The notes: generated by a model not told the origin, from the sequence alone. Counted from the stretch's first letter, positions 54,306 through 63,479 are shown. The stretch: 64,000 bases of DNA from Prochlorococcus sp. AG-347-I21 (GCA_003279055.1 QCBP01000003.1:62001-126000), one strand, 5' to 3'. Made by a program: numbers and translations.

Positions 54306-55357
54306 TTAGTTTTTAATGGAAAAGGAGATGGATATGGATTACCTTGTGGACTTAATTTTTCAAAGATTGATTCCAAAGATTGATTTATTATATTTACTTG
54401 TTTGGCTTCATTCTTAATTATTGTGTTCCTAATAAGAATTAATTCTTGATTTTTTTCTTTGATATTACACTCTTCGAGAAAAACATTTAATTGAGAATTT
54501 TCTTTATAGGTTTTTAAATATGAAACAGGTGATTTTTCAAAAAATCTTTTTATAAATTCTTTTAAAATTGAATTGAATCTGTTATCCCAATATTTACTTA
54601 TAGTTAAAGTATAAATTTCCTCATTTTGATAATTAATATCTTTTAAAATTGTACATAAAACTGAATTTTCATATATTAAGGCACCACTCTTAGAATTATT
54701 TCTCTTAAGAATGTCGACTTGATCAAAATCTAAAATATTTCTTATTAAGGGAGATTGATTTGATCTTATGAAATTAACTATTTTTAATATATTTTGTTTA
54801 TTAATGTTTTGGAATTCATTAATTAATGTATAGGCATTGGTATTTTGATTTGTAGGTTTATTTAGATCAGAACCATCCCAAAGGATTATCTCTCCTAACG
54901 GTTGAAAGCCTAATTCTCTTGAGTTTGATATGAGGTCAACATTATTTATATCTGAATTAATTATCCAACTTGAAGTTTTGATTTCTTTTATTGAGATAGA
55001 TTTTTTTATCAATCCTAAAGTTAATTGTTTATCTGTTAAAGAACAATTGCTATTAATCAACTTGGGCTTAGATATTTTTAAGCAAGTCTCTTTTTTGTTT
55101 AAAGGGAAAATATTCAAATAACCAATAATTTCGTTTCCACGTATAGCAATTATGCATTTATTTTTATTTTTCTTAAGGTTATTTAAAAAAATTTTTAAGT
55201 CATCAAAGGTATTTATAATAGCCATCTTTAAAAACCAATTATTCAATTCCTTATTTTTAATATCTATTAATAGGTTAATGTGCCTTATATGGAGTTCTTC
55301 AAAAGTTACTTCCATTCCTTTTTTAGATTGAAAAGAATAAGAGGTATCTTTTTTCAT
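54302..55357 (-). CDS. Hypothetical protein, possible GNAT-like fold
   Basis: The 351-residue protein is of no family I can name with confidence. The N-terminal half reads [17 protein letters not shown] and [18 protein letters not shown], a strand arrangement reminiscent of GNAT acetyltransferases, and a second similar half follows ([18 protein letters not shown]). The C-terminus is proline-rich ([16 protein letters not shown]). It overlaps ruvX by four bases and abuts the F420-ligase-like gene with no gap, so translation is coupled on both sides. An internal ATG 14 codons in is an alternative start. Confidence 0.6.
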   Translation of the reverse strand: MKKDTSYSFQSKKGMEVTFEELHIRHINLLIDIKNKELNNWFLKMAIINTFDDLKIFLNNLKKNKNKCIIAIRGNEIIGYLNIFPLNKKETCLKISKPKLINSNCSLTDKQLTLGLIKKSISIKEIKTSSWIINSDINNVDLISNSRELGFQPLGEIILWDGSDLNKPTNQNTNAYTLINEFQNINKQNILKIVNFIRSNQSPLIRNILDFDQVDILKRNNSKSGALIYENSVLCTILKDINYQNEEIYTLTISKYWDNRFNSILKEFIKRFFEKSPVSYLKTYKENSQLNVFLEECNIKEKNQELILIRNTIIKNEAKQVNIINQSLESIFEKLSPQGNPYPSPFPLKTK

Positions 55358-56524
55358 TTACTTTTTTTCTCTTATTAATACTATAGGGGTTTTTTCATCT
55401 CCATTGCCAGCTGGATTAGATATTAAGTTTCTTTTGAGTATTTTGTTTACTGTTTTATTTGAACTAGCTAAGACTTTCACACCTCCAAGATCATTAACAT
55501 CGACTACAGCAACATCTATATTTAGATACTTGGAGACTTCCTTACAAAATAAATCCGCATTGAGAGGACCCATTACTATACTCTTATCGTAAGGTTTAAC
55601 TGTACCACTTATATCATCAATGAGGGATGATTCCGAACCTGTTAACCTATAAAACATACCTTTAATACCAACTAATTTGAAGAGAAATCCAACAAATAGG
55701 GCTAAGGTTATTCTTGTGACTCCGATTTTATTTATTAGTAATTGCATGCCGCAAGCTGTTGCGAGACTGCTTGTAGGGTGAAAAAAATAACATAAAGCTT
55801 TTGAAAATAAACTATATTCTAAATTTTTAGGGGAAATATATCTATTTTGCATAATTGCTAGTGGACTCTCACCGATCGTTAAAATATCATTTTTTTCTAC
55901 AATTCCTTTACAATACTCAATCACAGTATTTACTGGGTTATCAAAGCAACCAAGTAAATCAGTTTTAATAGCAAAAGCTTTATATTTATTATTTAAAGGA
56001 ATTTCAAAAACTTCTTTCGGCATTTGTTTTTGACCATCTAAATTAATTAAGAAACAATCCTTTTTATTTGAAATACCAAAATGTCCATAATTCTCCCAAT
56101 ATATTTTTAACCATAGATATTTTATTTTTTTTCTAAAATTATTATTGCTAAATTTATATATGATTCTTACAAATAATTCTGAATTTGACTTGATAATTGT
56201 TGTTGGCCAGTAATTTTTTAAATTCTTAATTGTATTATTTTCATATATATATATATCTTCTTGATAATTAAAATTTTGGCAATATTCGTTACCTTTACTT
56301 TTAAAAAAATCTAATTCAAAATTTATATTAGATACCATCGTCTCTTTTGTTTTACTTTTATTAGTTATTTTTAAATCAATAATTAATTCGTTTAAACCAT
56401 CCTTTTTTTTGATTTTGTAATTTATAGGTACCAGATTTAAATTTGATTTGGGTGAGTTTTTAATATATAAATCTGAAAGAATCAAAAAAATTAAAAGAAC
56501 TAAGAGGATATTTATTAATATCAT
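55358..56524 (-). CDS. F420-0:gamma-glutamyl ligase-like membrane protein
   Basis: The 388-residue protein has an N-terminal helix (about 4-21) and then a polar beta-rich region. A C-terminal CofE-like domain (from about residue 200) carries ENDILTIGESPLAIMQNRYI-like text, HPTSSLATACGMQLL, TGSESSLIDDISGTVKPYDKS and VAVVDVNDLGG. In other organisms CofE adds glutamate to coenzyme F420. Cyanobacterial relatives are membrane-tethered and their substrate is unknown. It follows the thioredoxin-fold gene by 22 bases. Confidence 0.82.
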   Translation of the reverse strand: MILINILLVLLIFLILSDLYIKNSPKSNLNLVPINYKIKKKDGLNELIIDLKITNKSKTKETMVSNINFELDFFKSKGNEYCQNFNYQEDIYIYENNTIKNLKNYWPTTIIKSNSELFVRIIYKFSNNNFRKKIKYLWLKIYWENYGHFGISNKKDCFLINLDGQKQMPKEVFEIPLNNKYKAFAIKTDLLGCFDNPVNTVIEYCKGIVEKNDILTIGESPLAIMQNRYISPKNLEYSLFSKALCYFFHPTSSLATACGMQLLINKIGVTRITLALFVGFLFKLVGIKGMFYRLTGSESSLIDDISGTVKPYDKSIVMGPLNADLFCKEVSKYLNIDVAVVDVNDLGGVKVLASSNKTVNKILKRNLISNPAGNGDEKTPIVLIREKK

Positions 56525-56546
56525 TTTTTTAAATTAATTTTTGTTT

Positions 56547-57083
56547 TTATCTTTTTTTTTCAGAAATGATACTATTGTATTCATTAAAACTTTCTACAGA
56601 AAATGTCGTATCTTCTATATCAATTCCCTTTAGCTCTCCTATGACTTTGTTTAATTCATCTATATTAATAATTCCATTTTTATCATATTGCACTTCTCCT
56701 TCACTATCTAAAATAATGGTTTGTGGAATTAATCCGTTCCAATAATAATTAGGTTCATTTCTAAGATCAGACTTTTCTTTATCCTGTAATTCATCAGTAG
56801 TTAGAGCAATAATATCTATATTATTTCTCCATATCAAATCTAAACCGGATATTATCGGAGCCATAGATTTGCTATCTGAGCTGTCGTCAATATAAAAAAA
56901 TAAAACTGCGACTCTCTTATTTTTTAATGATTCCTGAAGAGTTGTCTGGGGAGGGACTATAGCCCCATTACCTGCGTATATAGGAAAGATGTTACCATCG
57001 TAACTATCACTATCTCTAGAGGCGTTTGCTTTATATGGACTTAAGAAAATTAATGCTATTAGGATCCATTGAACTATTTTCAT
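56547..57083 (-). CDS. Lumenal thioredoxin-fold protein without CxxC
   Basis: The 178-residue protein has a signal peptide (residues 1-21, AxA cleavage site ANA) and a thioredoxin-like domain (RVAVLFFYIDDSSDSKSMAP, IPQTIILDSEGEVQYDKNG). The place of the usual CxxC is occupied by DSSDSKS, so it cannot act as a dithiol reductase. Cyanobacterial relatives are, as I recall, described as thylakoid proteins needed for photosystem I accumulation. That assignment is tentative here. It is 14 bases after the Ycf55-like gene. Confidence 0.7.
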   Translation of the reverse strand: MKIVQWILIALIFLSPYKANASRDSDSYDGNIFPIYAGNGAIVPPQTTLQESLKNKRVAVLFFYIDDSSDSKSMAPIISGLDLIWRNNIDIIALTTDELQDKEKSDLRNEPNYYWNGLIPQTIILDSEGEVQYDKNGIINIDELNKVIGELKGIDIEDTTFSVESFNEYNSIISEKKR

Positions 57084-57097
57084 TAAAGTTTAAAAAC

Positions 57098-58714
57098 TTA
57101 CTTTGAACTTGATCTTCCTAATCCTTGAAGGATTCCTTTCCCAACTAAACCGATAGCTTTGCCAACGACCTTTGTAAGGAAAGTTACGAAAAGATTACCG
57201 ATATATTTTACAGCAACTTCTAACTGAGGTGCTACGGCATCTCTTATCTCAACTAATAATGTAACTTGTTTTTGTAGCCATTCTAGATTCTCCAATTCTT
57301 TCTCCCTATTTTCATTTTTGAAGTATCGGGTAAATTTTTTATCGATAATATCAATATATTCTCGTTTACTCTCATACAAGTAGATAGGCATATAAATGTA
57401 GTCATGCCAACGATTGTAGTTATTAATATTATTTCTAAATCTTTCAAAATTTCTTGTCGATTGTAATTCAGGATTTATAAGTACAGTCCTTAATTCAGGC
57501 CAAGAAGAACAAATATTAAAGATTTCAGATGCTAATAAATTACAGTTCCTTATTGTCCAATTTGAAATTATATTTTCAAGAATCAAAAACGATTCTGTTT
57601 CATATAGAGGGAGTAATTTCCCATCATAGTCAAGAGCTTCATTTTTAATAATTGGCTCAATAAACATTATTGATTCATGTGATTCTCTATCTATCTCTTC
57701 ACAACTTACTTCACTATAAATAAAATCATTTATTGAAATAGATTCGCCTCCTTTTTTTAATCTAAAATAGCTGTCTGTGATATTTGAAATTGTATTGACT
57801 TTAAGTTCTTTTATAAGGGAATTTAAATCATCTTTAAAATCTTTCTCCTTATAGTTTTCCTTAATATTTTTTACTAAATCATCTAACTCATCTAACATTT
57901 TGCAAATTAGTCGTGAAATAAATTCTTTCTTTATTCCAGAAAGAATTATTGATGAATTATTAAATTCAACCTTTAAGTTAGTTGAGCTATACCTTTCTTT
58001 TAGTCTATCTAAAATTAAATTCCATATTTCTGTGGTGTTTTTATCTTTAATGAAAACAGTGTTCTTATTTTCAAGATTAATTGTGTTTTCAGTGTAAACT
58101 GCCTCTGTATAAAGTTCCAGTGAATTACCCCATAAGAAAATTAAAAAAGATTTTGCAGTAATAAGTTCTCTTAATCTTCCTTTTAAAATGAATTTATAAA
58201 ATTCTGGTGTTGATTCAGAGTTTACATATTTGAATATATAATTAATTTCAGAATCTATTTGTTTAAGACCTGAAGTTAGAATTTTTTGACTAAAAGAGAG
58301 AGGTTTATTTTTGTTTAATTGAACACGGGAATTATTTCCAATATCAAATACCCTTCCTCCATTTAAAATGGTATCAATAGATTCAAGTACTTTTTCTGCA
58401 CTGGGATTTAAAAGAAAACCTTCAGCATTTAACGATGGAGGGTTATTTGCTTCATAATCAAGTTCGCCAGAGAGAATTATAAGAAATTTTGACTCATCAT
58501 ATCTTTCTTTTAATTTTAATAATTCTAACCTTATAAGATCTTCTGATTGGAAATTAAGAACATTCCATATAACTAAATCAGGAGTTTTATCACCTGTTCC
58601 ATTATTAAAATTAATGTCTAAATTTTCGTCTAGTGATGTTAACTTAAGCGATAAAGATTCTGCTATTAAGCTTGGAGCAATAATCAATATCGATTTTTTT
58701 GTAATTAATTCCAA
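57098..58714 (-). CDS. Ycf55/DUF3685 family protein
   Basis: The 538-residue protein has an N-terminal receiver-like domain (about 8-120: SILIIAPSLIAESLSLKL, PDLVIWNVLNF). The phospho-acceptor aspartate position reads Trp/Asn, so it is probably not phosphorylated. The C-terminal DUF3685 region ends VEIRDAVAPQLEVAV and GKAIGLVGKGILQG, a membrane-prone helix typical of Ycf55 in red algal plastids and cyanobacteria. The function is unknown. It heads a run of closely spaced genes downstream of hisA. Confidence 0.82.
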   Translation of the reverse strand: MELITKKSILIIAPSLIAESLSLKLTSLDENLDINFNNGTGDKTPDLVIWNVLNFQSEDLIRLELLKLKERYDESKFLIILSGELDYEANNPPSLNAEGFLLNPSAEKVLESIDTILNGGRVFDIGNNSRVQLNKNKPLSFSQKILTSGLKQIDSEINYIFKYVNSESTPEFYKFILKGRLRELITAKSFLIFLWGNSLELYTEAVYTENTINLENKNTVFIKDKNTTEIWNLILDRLKERYSSTNLKVEFNNSSIILSGIKKEFISRLICKMLDELDDLVKNIKENYKEKDFKDDLNSLIKELKVNTISNITDSYFRLKKGGESISINDFIYSEVSCEEIDRESHESIMFIEPIIKNEALDYDGKLLPLYETESFLILENIISNWTIRNCNLLASEIFNICSSWPELRTVLINPELQSTRNFERFRNNINNYNRWHDYIYMPIYLYESKREYIDIIDKKFTRYFKNENREKELENLEWLQKQVTLLVEIRDAVAPQLEVAVKYIGNLFVTFLTKVVGKAIGLVGKGILQGLGRSSSK

Positions 58715-58793
58715 GACTAGATTTCTTATCTCTTATACAAAATTAACTAACAATTACTGCAAACACCAGCCTTAATTCAATTTTTATACTCTT

Positions 58794-59561
58794 TTATGCG
58801 TAGTAATTTCTGTTTAAATCAAAGTCATTTAATCTCTTTGATGACAATACATTATTAGCTTCTTTGATCGTGAATTTATTTTCATAAAGAGCTTTACCTA
58901 CAATTACTCCAAGGAGTCCAGAGTTTTCAAATTTTACTAAAGATAATAAATCAGAAATTGAACCAACACCTCCTGAGGCTATTACTGGAATATCTGTAAT
59001 TTCGAGTATGCTTTTTATGAATTCTTCATTTGTCCCTTCTAAGGTCCCATCTGTATTTATATCTGTAACTATAAAACTAGCTATTTTAAATGAAGAAAAC
59101 TCTTTTACTAGATCAATGGCAAAAATATTAGATTGCTCAAGCCAACCCCTTGTACTTACTTTTCCATCTTTTGCATCTATCCCAATAATTATCCTTCCAG
59201 GAAATTTATTTGATAAGTCTTTAACTAGTTCTTTATTTTCTATTGCAGAGGTTCCCATGATAACTTTCTCAATACCATAAGAAAATAATTGTTCTATCCT
59301 TTCTTGAGACCTTATCCCCCCACCTATTTGAATAGGTATATTAACTGTTTTTGCAATCTTTTTTATTGATTTATCGTTTGTTGGGGACCCAGTTTTTGCT
59401 GCATCCAAATCAACTATATGTATATATTTAGCCCCTTCGCTTTCCCAAAATTTAGCTTGCTCATGAGGCTCTTTGGTAAAGTCTTTTCTTTTATTAAAGT
59501 CGCCTTTAAAAAGCCTTACACACTTACCATTCATTAAATCAATTGCTGGTATTAGGTCCAT
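58794..59561 (-). CDS. hisA: HisA (ProFAR isomerase)
   Basis: HisA is the TIM-barrel isomerase that opens the ribose ring of ProFAR in histidine synthesis. The 255-residue protein has the catalytic Asp8 in IPAIDLMNGKCVRL, IQIGGGIRS, GIDAKDGKVSTRGW, the second catalytic Asp in VTDINTDGTLEG, and the phosphate-binding VIASGGVGS. It starts at an ATG, 86 bases from the divergent epimerase gene. Confidence 0.97.
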   Translation of the reverse strand: MDLIPAIDLMNGKCVRLFKGDFNKRKDFTKEPHEQAKFWESEGAKYIHIVDLDAAKTGSPTNDKSIKKIAKTVNIPIQIGGGIRSQERIEQLFSYGIEKVIMGTSAIENKELVKDLSNKFPGRIIIGIDAKDGKVSTRGWLEQSNIFAIDLVKEFSSFKIASFIVTDINTDGTLEGTNEEFIKSILEITDIPVIASGGVGSISDLLSLVKFENSGLLGVIVGKALYENKFTIKEANNVLSSKRLNDFDLNRNYYA

Positions 59562-59653
59562 AGAATCATCCTTTTCATTAATTACTTATTAGTAGTACTA
59601 TTCAATATGTAATTCTATTTAAGATTACTACTTTAGTTAAATATTTTTTGAAT

Positions 59654-60574
59654 ATGAAAATTCTTGTAATGGGTGGCACTAGATTTGTTGGCAAGTCTTT
59701 GGTTGGAAAGTTATTAAGTAAAAATTATGATATTGATATTTTCACAAGAGGTAATAAAAGTAATCCTGAAAAAACAAATTTAATTAAGGGTGATAGAAAT
59801 AATTCAGAAGATATCGTCAAGCTAAGAAATAAAAAGTATGATGTTGTTTATGATATTTCTGGACGAGAGTTAGAACAAACCAAACTTCTTGTAGAAAATT
59901 TAGATAACTCTTTCCAGAGATATATATATGTCAGCTCAGCAGGTGTTTATAAAGATAATTCTGAACTTCCCTTGTCCGAAGTTGATCCAATTGATCCAGA
60001 TAGTAGGCACAAAGGAAAGTTTGAGACAGAAAATTGGTTAAAAAATCAAAAAATTCCTTTTACAAGTTTTAGACCTACTTATATTTATGGACCAGGAAAT
60101 TATAATAAAATTGAAAATTGGTTTTTTGAAAGGTTATTTACTAATAAATCTATACCAATCCCCGGTGACGGGTCTTTAATTACTCAGCTAGGCCATGTTT
60201 CTGATCTAACTGATGTCATGATTAGGTGCATAAATTTTGAAAATTCCAAAAATAATATTTACAACTGTTCAGGTGAAAAAGGAGTTACAATAAAGGGTTT
60301 AATTTATTTATGTGGGCATGTTCTTGGATTAAACCAAAATGAGATTTCTTTGAGAACATTTGATTATCAAAAATTAGATCCTAAATCTCGAAAGGGATTT
60401 CCAATTAGATTAAATCATTATCAGACTGATATCTCTAAGATAAAACGTGATTTGGAGTGGGTGCCAACTTTTGATTTACTTAATGGTTTAAAGGATAGTT
60501 TTGTGAATGATTTTAATAATAAAAAGAGTGAGCAGTTTGATGAAAATTCAGATAATATTCTTTTTAATTCTTAA
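59654..60574 (+). CDS. CSP41-like NAD-dependent epimerase/dehydratase
   Basis: The protein of about 306 residues is an atypical SDR resembling CSP41, a chloroplast RNA-binding protein of the epimerase family. The Rossmann start is MKILVMGGTRFVGKSLVGKL, followed by VYDISGRELEQT, YVSSAGVYKD, and RPTYIYGPGNYNKIENWFFERL. The catalytic Tyr-x-x-x-Lys appears altered (RHKGKFETENWL), so RNA binding rather than sugar epimerisation is possible. A TTG two codons earlier is an alternative start. Its end overlaps the convergent pgsA end by 27 bases. Confidence 0.85.
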   Translation: MKILVMGGTRFVGKSLVGKLLSKNYDIDIFTRGNKSNPEKTNLIKGDRNNSEDIVKLRNKKYDVVYDISGRELEQTKLLVENLDNSFQRYIYVSSAGVYKDNSELPLSEVDPIDPDSRHKGKFETENWLKNQKIPFTSFRPTYIYGPGNYNKIENWFFERLFTNKSIPIPGDGSLITQLGHVSDLTDVMIRCINFENSKNNIYNCSGEKGVTIKGLIYLCGHVLGLNQNEISLRTFDYQKLDPKSRKGFPIRLNHYQTDISKIKRDLEWVPTFDLLNGLKDSFVNDFNNKKSEQFDENSDNILFNS

Positions 60575-61087
60575 ATAACCTAGTAAAGTCATAAAAGTTA
60601 GGATGAATCCTAACCAATAAAAAATTAAAGCCAAATTATTCAATAAGCTTATTTTTAATGGTGTAAAGAAGGTAATTACTGAAATAAAAAAGAAAAATGT
60701 TTTATATTTACCTAACATTGATGCTGGTAAACCGTCTTTTGTAGAATTCCTCAAGCTAGAGATAATTAATTCTCTAAATAAAATTAATGACAAAGACCAG
60801 AAGGGTATAAAATTATTTTTACAAAGGAAGGTTAAAGGAATTAAGTAGAATACTTTATCGCTTAAGGGATCAAGGATAGCTCCTAATCTGGTTTTAAGAT
60901 TAAATTTCCTTGCAATTAACCCGTCAAAATAATCAGTTAATCCTCCAATAATAATCAATATAAAGACATAAAGAGGTCTGTTAATTTCTAAAAAAAGTAT
61001 TAATGGAAATACAAGGAAAAGGCGAGATATCGATAATAAGTTGGGAATATTCAATACCAAATTTTTAAGATTTTTTCTTAATAACAA
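60548..61087 (-). CDS. pgsA: CDP-diacylglycerol-glycerol-3-phosphate 3-phosphatidyltransferase
   Basis: PgsA makes phosphatidylglycerophosphate, the precursor of phosphatidylglycerol. The 179-residue membrane protein has the CDP-alcohol phosphotransferase signature DYFDGLIARKF with the later GAILDPLSDK (spacing D-x2-D-G-x2-A-R, then G-x3-D-x3-D). About five hydrophobic helices are predicted. Together with the YqeG-like phosphatase it suggests a complete phosphatidylglycerol route in the window. Confidence 0.93.
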   Translation of the reverse strand: MLLRKNLKNLVLNIPNLLSISRLFLVFPLILFLEINRPLYVFILIIIGGLTDYFDGLIARKFNLKTRLGAILDPLSDKVFYLIPLTFLCKNNFIPFWSLSLILFRELIISSLRNSTKDGLPASMLGKYKTFFFFISVITFFTPLKISLLNNLALIFYWLGFILTFMTLLGYLRIKKNII

Positions 61088-61272
61088 ATTAGTTTTTGTA
61101 TATAAAAAATATATTACACTCTCAACAAGCTTAAATTTTTTGTTAAAAATTTTAAATGGTTTTTTATGCTAAATTCTAAAATTTAATTTTAATCTGAATC
61201 CTAAAGATTATAAACTCAACTTCTCTTTATGAATGATGATGTTTTATATTAAAAAATTATTCCTTATATCTA

Positions 61273-61884
61273 ATGCAGCCTCATAGCCTAAAGCTATCTC
61301 CAGAATCTGATTTGATAAATTCAATTAAAGAATATTCTTTATCAAATAATTTATACGGGTATGTTTCTGGAGTGGTTGGTAATCTTAGAAAAGTTTGTAT
61401 TCAATGCCCAGGAAATCATGAGATAAATAAATTTGAGGGAAATCTAGAGATCGTTTCTTTAAATGGACATTTTAATAAAGGAGATGTTCATTTACATTTG
61501 AGTTTTGCAGATGAGGGATGTAATGTCTTTGGCGGGCATCTTGAGGAGGGATGTATTGTAAAAAAAGGTACTGATATATTATTACTTTCTTTTGAACAAA
61601 AAATTATTAATATCTCAAGTAATGATTTATTAAAAAATGAATTACGTGTAAAAGCATATATTTTAAAGGGTTGTCCTTGGTCTAAAAGAGCAATTAGGTT
61701 GCTTAATACTTTATCTATTCCTCATGAAGTTTCTTTAATAGAAAATGATAAGAGCTTTCAAAAAATAATGGCTCAAAGTAACCATAATACTTTCCCTCAA
61801 ATATTTTTGGATAATAAATTCTTTGGAGGATATGATGAACTTTCTGAACAAGCAAAATTAGATAACTTAAGTTCATTTAAGTAA
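61273..61884 (+). CDS. PPC/DUF296-glutaredoxin fusion protein
   Basis: The 203-residue protein joins two domains. Residues 1-112 match the PPC (DUF296) domain, with the metal-site histidines in VHLHLSFADE (73 and 75) and GGHLEEG (89). Residues 125-203 form a glutaredoxin, with a monothiol-type active site GCPWS (Cys134) and the TFPQIFLDNKFFGGYDE glutathione-binding motif. PPC domains are known from AT-hook plant proteins and bacterial proteins of unclear role, so the fusion points to a redox-linked small-molecule or DNA-related function. The start is an ATG after a 185-base intergenic region. Confidence 0.88.
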   Translation: MQPHSLKLSPESDLINSIKEYSLSNNLYGYVSGVVGNLRKVCIQCPGNHEINKFEGNLEIVSLNGHFNKGDVHLHLSFADEGCNVFGGHLEEGCIVKKGTDILLLSFEQKIINISSNDLLKNELRVKAYILKGCPWSKRAIRLLNTLSIPHEVSLIENDKSFQKIMAQSNHNTFPQIFLDNKFFGGYDELSEQAKLDNLSSFK

Positions 61885-61894
61885 TCTAAATTTT

Positions 61895-62083
61895 TTAACT
61901 ATCTCGATTAGTAAGTTTTTCAGCAATTAATTCGTCCTCTAACTGCTTTATTAATCTTGATACAAGACTTTGAAATTCTGGTTGACAGCCTTTGAATGCA
62001 GCTTTATGCCTTATTGGCTCATTTCTAGTTCTTAAATCAGTAAGCATTAATTGTAATGCGTCAATTTTGGGATTTATTTTCAT
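61895..62083 (-). CDS. Small hypothetical protein (62 residues)
   Basis: The protein is helical and soluble. It starts MKINPKIDALQLML and contains TRNEPIRHKAAFKG and QPEFQSLVSRLIKQLEDE, with one cysteine. The order suggests a compact two-helix bundle. I do not recognise a family. It sits between the PPC-Grx gene (convergent, 10 bases) and the SDR gene (26 bases, same strand). Confidence 0.6.
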   Translation of the reverse strand: MKINPKIDALQLMLTDLRTRNEPIRHKAAFKGCQPEFQSLVSRLIKQLEDELIAEKLTNRDS

Positions 62084-62109
62084 AGTTTTAATTTATATAT
62101 TTACATCTT

Positions 62110-62769
62110 TTAAATCATTTGCATAGCTTTTTTAAAAGATATCTTTTTATTATTATTCGAACTTGTAACTTCTATTAATTTATTTATGGATTCTTTGTTT
62201 TTTAAAGAATCTATACAACATTGCGCAACTAATCTTCTTGGGATTGATCCATTAATTTGAGTATCCTCCTTTGAATAATTTATATTTTCTGATTTAATAT
62301 CTTCATTTTCTTTTAATCCTCCAGGTCTAATAATAGTCCATTCGAAATTTGAATTTCGTAGAAAGTTTTCACCTAATTTCTTCCAAATTAGAATTAAACC
62401 AAATAAGTTTAATGGGTGAAATAATTTACCAGTACAAAGGGAACTAACTAAAATAACTCTTTTAATACCAACCCTTTTGCAACTCTCTAATTGCCTGTAT
62501 ACACCTAATGCATCAACCTTTGCAGGACCAGTTAAATCTAATGATGCTCTCGCTCCAGTTGCAATTATCAAAGCATCAATATCTTTTAAAGCTTTATCAA
62601 GTTCTCCTTTTCTGTCTAATGAAACCCTAATTGTTTCCAAACTCTCTAGCCCTGCTGAGACTTTTGAATTCTTTCTGATGATTTGTCTTACTTTATATCC
62701 TTTCTTAACTGCTTCTTCGGAAATTCTATAACCTGTTTTACCCGAAGCACCAGTAATTGCTATTTTCAT
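62110..62769 (-). CDS. Atypical SDR / NmrA-like NAD(P)-binding protein
   Basis: The 219-residue protein has the Rossmann motif ITGASGKTGYRI (about 4-15), VRQIIRKNSK, ALIIATGARASLDLTGPAKVD and RVILVSSLCTGKLFHPLNLF, then TIIRPGGLKE. This is the pattern of the SDR_a5 group, which includes Tic62-like chloroplast and cyanobacterial proteins. The catalytic tyrosine is not evident, so a regulatory or binding role is plausible. It lies 35 bases downstream of nth on the same strand. Confidence 0.85.
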   Translation of the reverse strand: MKIAITGASGKTGYRISEEAVKKGYKVRQIIRKNSKVSAGLESLETIRVSLDRKGELDKALKDIDALIIATGARASLDLTGPAKVDALGVYRQLESCKRVGIKRVILVSSLCTGKLFHPLNLFGLILIWKKLGENFLRNSNFEWTIIRPGGLKENEDIKSENINYSKEDTQINGSIPRRLVAQCCIDSLKNKESINKLIEVTSSNNNKKISFKKAMQMI

Positions 62770-62804
62770 GATTAAAAAACTAATTTATATATTATATAAA
62801 TTTC

Positions 62805-63458
62805 TTAGGGTTTTTTACATACAAATTTCTTTTTTCTTTTGGGATAAAGAGTGCGACATAAATAACATTTTGTTCCATCACAACCTCTTGCTGTGCAGTA
62901 TTCTCTGCCATAAAAGATTATTTGCAAATGTAAGGTATTCCAATCATTAATAGGAAATATTTTTTTAAGGTCTTTTTCTGTTTGAACTACACTATCTCCA
63001 TTTGATAGCCCCCATCTTTGTGCCAACCTGTGTATGTGAGTATCTACTGGGAATGAGGGTATTTTAAACACTTGAGACATTACAACTGATGCTGTTTTAT
63101 GACCTACCCCTGGAAGAGATTCAAGCTTCTCAAAAGAATCTGGGACCGTACCATTATGCTTCTCAATCAATAATTTAGATAAGTTATAAATGTTCTTTGA
63201 TTTTTGATTAGATAGACCTAAAAACTTTATGTATTTGTATATGCCATTAATACCTAGCTTCATCATCTTTTCTGGATTATCTGCAACCTTAAATAAGCTT
63301 TTTGTTAATTCATTAACCTTCTTATCTGTTGATTGAGCACTTAAAACTACGGCGACTAGAAGCGTATATGCATTTGTATGATCAAGTGGTATTGGAGGCG
63401 ATGGATATAGCTTTTTGAGTTCCTTGCTTATTATTTCTGCTCTTTCGGACTTTCTCAT
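62805..63458 (-). CDS. nth: Endonuclease III
   Basis: Nth removes oxidised pyrimidines and nicks the abasic site. The 217-residue protein has the HhH motif LPGVGHKTASVV (catalytic Lys121) and the catalytic Asp139 in VDTHIHRLAQRW. Cluster cysteines at 188, 193, 198 and 201 (with 214 also present) are spaced C-x4-C-x4-C-x2-C. This departs from the canonical C-x6-C-x2-C-x5-C but keeps the cluster region. It is divergent from the ABC ATPase gene. Confidence 0.95.
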   Translation of the reverse strand: MRKSERAEIISKELKKLYPSPPIPLDHTNAYTLLVAVVLSAQSTDKKVNELTKSLFKVADNPEKMMKLGINGIYKYIKFLGLSNQKSKNIYNLSKLLIEKHNGTVPDSFEKLESLPGVGHKTASVVMSQVFKIPSFPVDTHIHRLAQRWGLSNGDSVVQTEKDLKKIFPINDWNTLHLQIIFYGREYCTARGCDGTKCYLCRTLYPKRKKKFVCKKP

Positions 63459-63479
63459 TAAATTTGGAAATTAAACGGT

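Noticed and set aside
60548-60574. 27-base overlap of the convergent epimerase and pgsA ends
   Set aside because: Short convergent overlaps recur in this compact genome (clpP/ftsH, glyS/chlP) and need no special explanation.
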